A stretch of DNA of 64,000 nucleotides from Eubacteriales bacterium (GTDB lineage: Bacteria; Bacillota; Clostridia; Christensenellales; Aristaeellaceae). Below, piece by piece: positions 44,511 to 52,295 of this stretch (its first letter is position 1; every line of letters starts with the position of its first letter). A program made the translations under genes and the position numbers. The notes beneath the pieces were generated by a model. That model saw nothing but the letters and a program-made list of their open reading frames with translations, was not told the origin of the DNA and did not search any database. Where the stretch lies: positions 62,001 through 126,000 of the forward strand of contig JAQWCW010000005.1 in assembly GCA_028705775.1 (NCBI GenBank), given 5' to 3'.

Positions 44511-45431
44511 ATGAAGGCAAGTATTACTAAACGACAGCTGCGCTCTTACCGGGAATTCCTCTACGTTCTTCCGTTCATCGTCATGGTGGCAATCTTCTCG
44601 TACTACCCGCTGTACGGCTGGATTTACTCATTTTTCAGCTATAAGCCGCCGCAGAGCCTATCGTGGACAAATTACGTAGGGCTCAAATGGTTCGCAACGC
44701 TGGTTTCAACGGAGGCGAAGCGAGCCGAGCTGTGGCAGGTGTTCATGAACACCTTCGTAATGAGCGGAATAACGCTCACCACAAGCTGGATTCCTATGCT
44801 TTTCGCGGTTTTTCTCAACGAAATCAAGTGTATGCCCTTCCGCAAGGTTGTCCAGACGGTCACAACGCTGCCGAACTTCATCAGCTGGGTTCTTGTTTAC
44901 TCGATTGCGCAGAGCGTGTTCAACTCGACGGGGCTTGTCAACACCGTTGCAATGCAGCTAGGGCTGATAAGCGCGCCAATCGATTATTTGAAGGATTCAA
45001 GCCATGTGTATCTCACGATGTGGCTGTGGCTTACATGGAAGAACCTCGGCTGGGCTTCGATAATGTACATTGCCGCGATTGCGGGAATTGACGAGGAGCT
45101 GTTTGAGGCGGCGAGGGTTGACGGAGCGTCGCGCCTGAAAATAATATGGCACATAACAATCCCAAGCCTGCTGCCGACATTCTTCGTTCTTCTGATGATT
45201 AACTCCGCGAACTTCCTTTCAAACGGAATGGAGCAGTACTACGTATTCAACAACTCCTTCAACACAAAGTACACGGAGGTTCTCGACCTTTACGTTTACA
45301 ATCTGGCGACCGGAAACAGCAGTTACTCGATTTCAACCGCGCTCAGTATGTTCAAGAGCGTTATAAGCCTGATGCTGCTCCTGTTCACCAATTCGCTCTC
45401 CAAAGCCGTTCGCGGCGAGAGCTTTATGTAA
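44511..45431 (+). CDS. ABC sugar importer permease, LplB type (system 2)
   Basis: 306 aa from ATG 44511 (GCGAGG upstream, weak). Six membrane helices; the EAA loop FEAARVDGASRLKIIWHITIPS (about 196-217, read in two parts) contacts the ATPase. YREFLYVLPFIVMVAIF and the FLNEIKCMPFRKVVQTVTTLP block match LplB-type permeases for oligosaccharides. It is the first gene of an operon with a second permease (16 bases on) and a binding protein. There is no ATPase gene nearby, so a shared MsmX-like ATPase is inferred. Confidence 0.92.
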   Translation: MKASITKRQLRSYREFLYVLPFIVMVAIFSYYPLYGWIYSFFSYKPPQSLSWTNYVGLKWFATLVSTEAKRAELWQVFMNTFVMSGITLTTSWIPMLFAVFLNEIKCMPFRKVVQTVTTLPNFISWVLVYSIAQSVFNSTGLVNTVAMQLGLISAPIDYLKDSSHVYLTMWLWLTWKNLGWASIMYIAAIAGIDEELFEAARVDGASRLKIIWHITIPSLLPTFFVLLMINSANFLSNGMEQYYVFNNSFNTKYTEVLDLYVYNLATGNSSYSISTALSMFKSVISLMLLLFTNSLSKAVRGESFM

Positions 45432-45446
45432 GGAGGGAGAAGCAAA

Positions 45447-46376
45447 ATGCAGAAAAAAGCACACGTAAAAGCGCACATAGTCAACGACAGGGGCGCGCTC
45501 GATAAATCCGTAAGCGTTCTGACATACCTGTTCTTCATCCTGTTCGCGCTCGCCTGCGCCTACCCCTTCTACTATATCCTTATCAACACCATAAGCTCCA
45601 ACGAGCTGAGCAAGCGCGGCGTAATCCTGTTTTACCCGATGGAAATCCACTTCAAGAATTACGCCGACGTATTCAAGCTTCCCGATTTAATGGCAGCCGC
45701 GAAAATATCGGTTCTGCGCACGGTAATCGGAACGTTCTTCACCCTGCTCTCGACATCCTTCATGGCGTATATGTTCACGAGCGAGCATATGTGGAAGCGC
45801 AAATTCTGGTACCGTTTCGTTATAGCGACGATGTACTTCAACGCCGGAATAATCCCTTGGTACCTTACGATGATGAACTTAGGGCTTACGAACAACTTCT
45901 GGGGCTATGTGCTTCCGACGGCGGTTTCGCCCTACTTCATAATTCTTACGAAAACCTTTATCGAATCGACGCCGAAGGAGCTGCGGGAGGCTGCCGACAT
46001 AGACGGAGCGGGAACGCTGAGAATCTACTGGCAAATCCTGCTGCCCGTTATAAAGCCAATCCTCGCTACGGTCGCAATTTTTTCCGCCGTCAATCAGTGG
46101 AACGCGTTTCAGGACACGCTGCTGCTGATGACAAAGCAAAGCCTCTATCCCCTGCAGTTCGTGCTGTATCAGTACCTTCAGTCCGCAAACTCCATTTCAA
46201 GCATAGTAAACAACTCGTCCTCCAGCGCGGCGATGTCGGCGCTTGCGCAGACGGCGAGCATAACCTCAATCAGAATGACGGTTACGATTGTTGTTGTTCT
46301 GCCGATACTCACCGTTTACCCCATCTTCCAGCGCTTCTTCGTAAAGGGAATAATGATAGGCGCTGTAAAGGGCTGA
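45447..46376 (+). CDS. ABC sugar importer permease, LplC/YtcP type (system 2)
   Basis: 309 aa; GGAGG upstream of the ATG. Six helices, EAA loop LREAADIDGAGTLR (about 181-194) and the C terminus QRFFVKGIMIGAVKG. It forms the permease pair with the preceding gene. It shares its family with the system 1 permease at 22.1 kb but is clearly diverged, so the two systems are not a recent duplication. Confidence 0.92.
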   Translation: MQKKAHVKAHIVNDRGALDKSVSVLTYLFFILFALACAYPFYYILINTISSNELSKRGVILFYPMEIHFKNYADVFKLPDLMAAAKISVLRTVIGTFFTLLSTSFMAYMFTSEHMWKRKFWYRFVIATMYFNAGIIPWYLTMMNLGLTNNFWGYVLPTAVSPYFIILTKTFIESTPKELREAADIDGAGTLRIYWQILLPVIKPILATVAIFSAVNQWNAFQDTLLLMTKQSLYPLQFVLYQYLQSANSISSIVNNSSSSAAMSALAQTASITSIRMTVTIVVVLPILTVYPIFQRFFVKGIMIGAVKG

Positions 46377-46434
46377 CGGGAAAACATGAATCAATGCGCT
46401 TAACAAGCGCATGAAATAAAAGGAGGAAACTATC

Positions 46435-48099
46435 ATGAAGCGGTTCCTATCCATTCTGCTGTCCCTTATCATGGTGTTCTCCTGCGCCGGCGCTCTTGCT
46501 GAGGACAACGAAACCCTCACGCTTGAAGTATACGACGTAGCGGCGAACTTCCAGGGAATGCAGCCCGGCTGGTATGCCAAGGTTGTCAAGGATTTGTTCA
46601 ACATCGAGCTGAACATCATCGCGCCCCAGCAGTCGGGCGACGCGCAGTACGCAACGCGCACCGCGTCCGGCTTCCTCGGCGACATCATCCTGCTCGACAA
46701 TGCCGATATGCAGGACTGCATTGCCGCCGGTCTGATTAAGGACATCAGCGCGCTTTACGCCGATTGCCCCGACCTCAAGGCCTATGACGAGCCGATTCAG
46801 GCTCTGAACAAGTCCTTCGAGGGCGTAGCGGACGGACAAATCTACGCGATTCCCTGCCAGATGTGCAACTCCTCCCCCACCTCCTTCTCGGAGGACAAGG
46901 TTTACTCAAGCCCGATGCTGCCTTGGGATTTCTACACGGAGCAGGGCGCGCCCGAAATGGCAAACCTCGATGATTTGCTTGACGTGCTTGCAAAGATTCA
47001 GGCTGCCCATTCCACCAACGCCGACGGCGACCCCGCTTACGCCCTTTCCCTGTGGCCGGATTGGGACAGCGACTACATGGAGAATGTAGCTCAGCTTACC
47101 AAATGGTACGGTCAGGAAACCCTCGGCTCCGTTCTGCTCGGCGCTGACGGAAGCATCGTTCCCCTTACCGATAAGGACGGCGCTTACTACCGCATTCTAA
47201 ACTTCCTGTTCAAAGCCAATCAGATGGGGCTTATCGACCCCGACAGCGGCACGCAGGACTGGAACGCCGCTTGCGACAAGATGGGGCATAAGCGCGTTTA
47301 CCTCATGTGGTACTCATGGCAGCTCGGCTTCTGGAACACCGCGTCGCGCGGCGCCGAGAGGCAGAACTTCATGTACTCCCCCGTTAAGGACATGAACTTC
47401 TATCAGCCCGGCGACTACTACTACGGCGACGGACGCTGCATTGCAGTCGGCAGCAAGGTTTCCGACGAAAATGCAAAGCGCATAATGGAATTCCTCAACT
47501 ACTACATCAGCCCCGACGGAGCTACCACCCTGCACGACGGTATGCTGGGCTACAACTACTACATCCTGCCCGACGGAAGATACGAGCTTACCGAACACGG
47601 CGAGTCCGCCCTTATGGCTAACCTTGCCGTTCCGGAAGAACTCGGCGGCGGAAACTACAACGACGGTATCTGCAAAATCAACCAGTGGCTGACTCACTCC
47701 GCCAGCGTAAACCCCAAGACCGGCGAGCAGTACAACAGCAACTTCTGGTCTACCACCCTCAAGAAGAACGATACCGCGACGACTCAGGAATGGAGCGCTA
47801 AGTACGGCGCAATCAATCAGGTTGAATACCTCAAGAGCCAGAACATGATAAGCATCGTTCCGAGCGTCAACGTCAATCTCCCCAGCGATACTACCGAAAT
47901 CGGCTTGATTCGCAGCCAGACCGGTAAAATCGTCAAGGAAACCTCATGGCAGATGGTATTTGCCAAGGACGAAGCGGAATTTGAAGCTATGTGGGACGCT
48001 ATGATTGAAAAGCTCGAAGGCTTCGGCTGGGATGAGCTGGTAGAATTCGACACGGATAAGCAGCAGATTGTTGTCGATTTGCGCAACGCTTCCAAGTAA
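46435..48099 (+). CDS. extracellular solute-binding protein (system 2)
   Basis: 554 aa. Signal peptide with either VFSC (14-17) as a poor lipobox or cleavage after Ala-Leu-Ala at 22. The mature protein is a group 1 (LplA-like) two-lobe sugar binder: SGDAQYATRTASGFLGDII and the ISPDGATTLHDGM segment (about 360) are typical, with many surface Trp/Tyr for sugar stacking. It follows the two permeases by 58 bases and ends in a stem-loop before a membrane protein. The ligand is unknown. Confidence 0.92.
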   Translation: MKRFLSILLSLIMVFSCAGALAEDNETLTLEVYDVAANFQGMQPGWYAKVVKDLFNIELNIIAPQQSGDAQYATRTASGFLGDIILLDNADMQDCIAAGLIKDISALYADCPDLKAYDEPIQALNKSFEGVADGQIYAIPCQMCNSSPTSFSEDKVYSSPMLPWDFYTEQGAPEMANLDDLLDVLAKIQAAHSTNADGDPAYALSLWPDWDSDYMENVAQLTKWYGQETLGSVLLGADGSIVPLTDKDGAYYRILNFLFKANQMGLIDPDSGTQDWNAACDKMGHKRVYLMWYSWQLGFWNTASRGAERQNFMYSPVKDMNFYQPGDYYYGDGRCIAVGSKVSDENAKRIMEFLNYYISPDGATTLHDGMLGYNYYILPDGRYELTEHGESALMANLAVPEELGGGNYNDGICKINQWLTHSASVNPKTGEQYNSNFWSTTLKKNDTATTQEWSAKYGAINQVEYLKSQNMISIVPSVNVNLPSDTTEIGLIRSQTGKIVKETSWQMVFAKDEAEFEAMWDAMIEKLEGFGWDELVEFDTDKQQIVVDLRNASK

Positions 48100-48114
48100 T
48101 CAATCAGCGAGTTC

Positions 48115-48147
48115 GGGGGTATGCTTTCATCCTGAGGGCATACCCCC
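48115..48147 (+). terminator. stem-loop after the system 2 binding protein
   Basis: GGGGGTATGC (48115-48124) pairs perfectly with GCATACCCCC (48138-48147). TCTATC follows instead of a T run, so it may protect the binding-protein mRNA or partly end transcription before the next gene. Confidence 0.55.
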
Positions 48148-48172
48148 TCTATCGGAAAAAGAGGTACTGCAT

Positions 48173-48919
48173 ATGAAGATTGAAATAACGCTCACCCGTC
48201 ACGGCGTCCTCCGCGCAATCACCGCTTTGCTGCTTGTAATATTCCTGCCGCTTTTATGCTCATCGCCCTTCTATCGCTACGGCAGGGAAACGAGCGTGTT
48301 CACGCCGGAAAACGGAGCGGATGCTATGCTTCTGGGCAGCTGGACGCTGCAAAGCGAAGAAAACGGGCAAATCGGAGTATCGAAGATAAATATAACGGGA
48401 AAAAGAGCAATGACCGTTACCAAAGAGGCGGACGGGCAGCAAACCGAGGAGGAAGGCAAGGTTTCCTACAAGGAAAAGACCGGCGCGCTCAAGCTTACAT
48501 TTGCGGACGGGACTGTTGCGGAAGCGGTTTTTCTACCGCGCCTTTCAATCGACAGCGTAAAGACCGCCTCCCTTATAGGCTACGCGGCGTATCCCTACGA
48601 ATGCGACGAGCTGACGGAGGAAATGACCGCGTACCTTGGCAAAAACGGCACGGAGTTCGGCTATGAAAAGGTCGTTGTTCCGAGCGTGCTTATGCTAATC
48701 GGAATATTGCTTTCAATTGTTCTCCTGCTCGTATGGCACGGAAAGAAAAAGGGCTTGATTCCCGCGATTGCGATTGCGGCGGCGGAAGCGCTCGCGCTGT
48801 GGCTCGTTCCCGCGTTCAGCTTTGCAATGACGGGAGCAAAAGCCTTCTTGTCCATATGGCTTCTTTTAGCAATCACCGCCGCAGCCATCGACTATATTGC
48901 GCTCGGCAGGACAAAATAA
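48173..48919 (+). CDS. membrane protein of unknown function, coupled to importer 2
   Basis: 248 aa from ATG 48173 with GAGG eight bases upstream; the frame is open back to 48068 but inside the binding-protein gene. One N-terminal helix (about 12-30), a beta-rich outside domain (about 45-155; LLGSWTLQSEENGQIG and ITGKRAMTVTKEADG look like a lipocalin-like strand set), then three C-terminal helices (about 165-245). No enzyme motif. It is the last gene of the importer 2 operon, behind a stem-loop, so it is likely made at a lower level. It may help binding-protein or wall function; this is a guess from position. Confidence 0.65.
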   Translation: MKIEITLTRHGVLRAITALLLVIFLPLLCSSPFYRYGRETSVFTPENGADAMLLGSWTLQSEENGQIGVSKINITGKRAMTVTKEADGQQTEEEGKVSYKEKTGALKLTFADGTVAEAVFLPRLSIDSVKTASLIGYAAYPYECDELTEEMTAYLGKNGTEFGYEKVVVPSVLMLIGILLSIVLLLVWHGKKKGLIPAIAIAAAEALALWLVPAFSFAMTGAKAFLSIWLLLAITAAAIDYIALGRTK

Positions 48920-48956
48920 ATACGCATTCAATCGGGCAAGCCCGATAAAGATATGC

Positions 48957-49685
48957 TTACGTAGCGGACGGGATAACCCGTCCGCTTATTCCGTTTATTA
49001 CAAGGCGCGCGGCGTTTTCTATGAACGCAAGATACTCGTCCTTTGAAATCGGAACGAACGGATAACGGCAGGCGCCTTTTTCCGGAAGAACGCCCATAAC
49101 CCTGACCTTCCTTATAATCGCGCCCTTCGGCAGAAAATCAAGATAGTCCGGAAACGAGCGAAGCCCGATAATTTCCGTTATAAAGCCCGAATCGGGATGC
49201 TCTGAAAGATATTCATGCTCAATCGAATGCCAATCCTTGTATCTGTCGGTTTTTTTGAAAAGCAGCTTTATACTGTCCCAGTTTTCAGGCATTCCCTTCG
49301 CCCTTTCGCATAGCTCCGGATTAGCCTTTATTCTGTCCCACGCCGCCTCAACCCGCTCCTTTGAGCGAATCATTTTCTGGCATTCGGCGTCAGTAACAAG
49401 GTGCGAATAATAGCCCCAAAGAAAAGCTTTTTCCTCGGCGCACGCCGATTCGCAAAGCCGCTCCTTTGCATATTCCTCAAAGAAGCGCTCGGCGTCCGCG
49501 GCGGTTTTGCGCTTCCCCGTCATCCAGTGCGTTACTTCCCGCGGCGGCGTAAAGCTTGACCAGTCCTCGCTTTCAAGATCGCAGTCCGGCGCGATATTGC
49601 CCACGCAGAACCCGCGCCTGTCAAGCCACGGGAGCGCAGCCATAACCTTCTCGGCAACCATCAGATGAGAAGCCCACGCAGCCAT
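48957..49685 (-). CDS. zinc-dependent phospholipase C-like protein
   Basis: 242 aa from ATG 49685 (GTG 49694 is an alternative). MAAWASHLMVAEKVM at the start, GNIAPDCDLES (about 31-41), THWMTGKRK and WGYYSHLVTDAE (about 88-99) supply the His/Asp ligands of the Zn_dep_PLPC family (PF00882-type, trinuclear zinc fold). There is no signal peptide, so the substrate is inside the cell or the protein has another role; many bacterial members are annotated only as hydrolases. It is 21 bases after the ABM-like gene and likely in its operon. Confidence 0.78.
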   Translation of the reverse strand: MAAWASHLMVAEKVMAALPWLDRRGFCVGNIAPDCDLESEDWSSFTPPREVTHWMTGKRKTAADAERFFEEYAKERLCESACAEEKAFLWGYYSHLVTDAECQKMIRSKERVEAAWDRIKANPELCERAKGMPENWDSIKLLFKKTDRYKDWHSIEHEYLSEHPDSGFITEIIGLRSFPDYLDFLPKGAIIRKVRVMGVLPEKGACRYPFVPISKDEYLAFIENAARLVINGISGRVIPSAT

Positions 49686-49706
49686 CTTTGTCACCGCCCC
49701 TTTCAA

Positions 49707-50048
49707 TCAAAGCAGATAGCCGCTCATAACATCAAACGGCATAATCAAAAGCTTCATAATTTCCTTGGCGTAGTTTTCAAAGAGCCAGCCGACCGTCCGT
49801 CCGCAGCTCTCGATTGTATCGAAACGAAAAAACCCGTAGTATTTTACGCACTTGACAATCTTCGTCAGCTCGCGCGGCGCTTCACAGCTTTCTACGTTGT
49901 CAAACGTGTAAAAGCGCTTCATATACTCGGCTGAAATGCAGCCCTCAAGCCGCTTCTGCTCCGCCTGAGCCTGCCTTATGAGCGTTTCAAATTCAGTCAG
50001 CTTGTCCGGCTTTACCTGAAAAAGAATTGTCTGAGCAAACGGATTCAT
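49707..50048 (-). CDS. small dimeric alpha/beta-barrel protein (ABM-like)
   Basis: 113 aa from ATG 50048 (GAAGGGCGG upstream). The N-terminal half TILFQVKPDKLTEFETLIRQAQAEQKRLEGCISAEY resembles antibiotic-biosynthesis-monooxygenase (ABM) or Dabb-type ferredoxin-like barrels: a strand, a long helix, then a GC-containing strand. The C-terminal half is helical and not recognised. It may be a heme- or small-molecule-binding protein. No catalytic residue identified; call is tentative. It is divergent from the glycan operon. Confidence 0.5.
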   Translation of the reverse strand: MNPFAQTILFQVKPDKLTEFETLIRQAQAEQKRLEGCISAEYMKRFYTFDNVESCEAPRELTKIVKCVKYYGFFRFDTIESCGRTVGWLFENYAKEIMKLLIMPFDVMSGYLL

Positions 50049-50217
50049 AAAAAACCGCCCTTCATAAGAATCGCCGCGCCGCCGCATAAACCATGCGGTA
50101 AATGCGCGCATATTAATTTCCCCGATGCTTTTTACCAGTATATCACGGCGGCAGGGGCAAATCAATAAATAATCCCCGCATTCGCTTCGGTTTATTGACA
50201 TATTACAAATCCGCATA

Positions 50218-50245
50218 TTGCAAGGCGCGGGCGCTTTGATATAAT
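50218..50245 (+). promoter_or_regulatory. promoter of the GH105/GH29 operon
   Basis: TTGCAA (50218-50223), 16 bases, TATAAT (50240-50245) with an extended -10 TGA immediately before it. Start of transcription is expected near 50252, 68 bases before the first gene. Confidence 0.75.
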
Positions 50246-50319
50246 AAGCTCATAAAACACAAAGACGGCAAAAGAACGTTTCGCCGCAGTAATTTCATTT
50301 CGTACAATCGGAGGACGCT

Positions 50320-52275
50320 ATGAAGAACATAGATTACCTGAAGCTAATTGTAGAAAACGGGAACAGGGAAGCCGCGAAAACGGCTGAGGAAATGAGCGGT
50401 AACAAGGAGTATCACGGCTTTGATTCGTTTCTGGGGCTGTATTACGACCTTGCAAAAATGGAATTGCAGAAAAGCGGCGAAAAGACGGAGGCTGTACGCG
50501 AATTTGCGATAGACAAGGCGCTTGACAGGATTGACAAACGCCTCGACTGCGCGGATTTTGCGATTCCGGCTCTCATAAGAATGCTCCGCGAGCACAGGGG
50601 CACGGAGCGGCTCAGCGATACCGCCGCTGAAAAAATACAAAAGTCCCTAATCGGCTTCAAATACTGGTTGGACGAGCCTGAGCCGGCTCACGCCTGCTAC
50701 TTTACGGAGAACCATCAAATCCTCTATCACAGCGCCGAATACCTTGCGGGGCAGCTTTTTCCGGACGCTGTTTTTCCGTCAAACGGAATGACGGGGCGCG
50801 AGCACAAGGCGCACGCGACGGAATTCATGCTGAGGTGGCTCAAATGGCGCGAGCGCTTCGGCTTCTCCGAATGGCTCACGCAGGGCTACTATATGGAGGA
50901 TATTTTAGGGCTAATTTGCCTTACCGTCTACGCGGACGAGGAAACAATCCGCACTCGTTCAAAAATGCTGATTGATATGCTCATGTTCGACATGGCGGTG
51001 AACGGCTTTCACGGGCATATGCCGACGACGCACGGAAGGGTTTACACGCGCTTTATCATAGAGCCGGATTACGAGGACTGCTCCGCCGCAATGCGCCTTT
51101 GCTGGGACGAGGGCTACGCGGAAAGCGGAATGTGCGAATGCGCCGTTATGCTTGCCGCCTGCGGCTACGAATGCCCCGAAGCGATTAAGGCGGCGGCGAA
51201 AAACGACGGCGGAATCAGAATCAACCGCGAGCGCATGAGCGTCGACGTGTGCGACGCCGCGAAATACGGTATCGACGCGTCCGATTTTGACAACATAATG
51301 TTCTTCTGGGGAATGCAGACCTATTCAGACCGCCTTTGCATAGAAAACTCCATGAAGGTTTTCCCGACATGGAACTGGATGACGAACCGCGTGAAGGCAT
51401 ACCGCGAAATGTACAGGCTTTGCGACGAGGCGGGCGCGCCCTGCGAGGACGCTCCGGATTTCACCGCGATGACGGAGGTTGACATACTAACCCGCAAAAC
51501 TCCCGACTACATCATAAGCTGCGCGCAGGATTTCAGGCGCGGAAAAATGGGCTATCAGCAGCATCCATGGACTGCGTCGCTCGGCGGCAAGGCGGTAATA
51601 TTCACGACCAATCCCGCGTCGCTTGAGTATGCGAATCGCCCAAACCGCTGGGCGGGCAACCTCTGCCTGCCCAGAGCCGCGCTTGACGGGAACGTGCTAA
51701 TCTGCATTTACAGAATCAAGCCCGATTTTGTTGATTATCTTTACAGCCATCTGTACTTCCCCAAGCACGAAATGGACGAAACAATCGAAAAGAACGGCTT
51801 TATATTCGGACGGCGAGGCGACGGCTATATCGCGGTGCGCTCCCTTCTGCCCGCCTATTGGGAGGAAAAGGATTCCGAGTTTTTCCGCTTTATGTGGGAA
51901 AAGGACTGGCAGGAGCGCTTTGAAAGAGCCGGCGAATACGAATATATCGCGCAGGGTCATGCCAACGTATGGACGGTTGAAATGGGAAGCAGGGCGGAAA
52001 ACGGCAGCTTTGAGGAATTTGTGAAGGGCTTCGACAGCGCAAAGCTCAGCGGCGACAGCCATAGTATGCTCTACCGCGCAGGAAACGGGAAAACCTACGC
52101 CTTCGGCTGGAATGAGCCGCTGAAGGTATCCGGAAAGGAAGTTCCGCTGCACGGCTACAAGCGCTACGAAAACGAATTCTGCACAGCCGAATTTGACGCA
52201 AAGCGCATTGAAATATCGGCGGGCGGTCACAACCTCACGCTCGATTTTGAAAACGCGAAGCGCATAAAAAGCTGA
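50320..52275 (+). CDS. unrecognised 651-aa protein, candidate glycan lyase or hydrolase
   Basis: 651 aa; GGAGG seven bases before the ATG, no signal peptide. The first two thirds are helical with Trp/Tyr/His-rich loops: YFTENHQILYHSAEYLAGQ (about 127-145) and HGHMPTTHGRVYTR (about 230-243); the last third is beta-rich and ends in a sandwich-like part (ITITAGGHNLTL-type strands). This resembles an (alpha/alpha) toroid plus beta-sandwich as in heparinase/alginate-lyase-like enzymes (inference). His, Asn, Tyr and Arg in the two loops are candidate catalytic residues. It is the first gene of the operon with GH105 and GH29, 20 bases before GH105, so a role in pectin or fucosylated glycan breakdown is likely. 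I could not name its family. Confidence 0.7.
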   Translation: MKNIDYLKLIVENGNREAAKTAEEMSGNKEYHGFDSFLGLYYDLAKMELQKSGEKTEAVREFAIDKALDRIDKRLDCADFAIPALIRMLREHRGTERLSDTAAEKIQKSLIGFKYWLDEPEPAHACYFTENHQILYHSAEYLAGQLFPDAVFPSNGMTGREHKAHATEFMLRWLKWRERFGFSEWLTQGYYMEDILGLICLTVYADEETIRTRSKMLIDMLMFDMAVNGFHGHMPTTHGRVYTRFIIEPDYEDCSAAMRLCWDEGYAESGMCECAVMLAACGYECPEAIKAAAKNDGGIRINRERMSVDVCDAAKYGIDASDFDNIMFFWGMQTYSDRLCIENSMKVFPTWNWMTNRVKAYREMYRLCDEAGAPCEDAPDFTAMTEVDILTRKTPDYIISCAQDFRRGKMGYQQHPWTASLGGKAVIFTTNPASLEYANRPNRWAGNLCLPRAALDGNVLICIYRIKPDFVDYLYSHLYFPKHEMDETIEKNGFIFGRRGDGYIAVRSLLPAYWEEKDSEFFRFMWEKDWQERFERAGEYEYIAQGHANVWTVEMGSRAENGSFEEFVKGFDSAKLSGDSHSMLYRAGNGKTYAFGWNEPLKVSGKEVPLHGYKRYENEFCTAEFDAKRIEISAGGHNLTLDFENAKRIKS

Positions 52276-52295
52276 CGAAATTAACGGGAGCGGAT

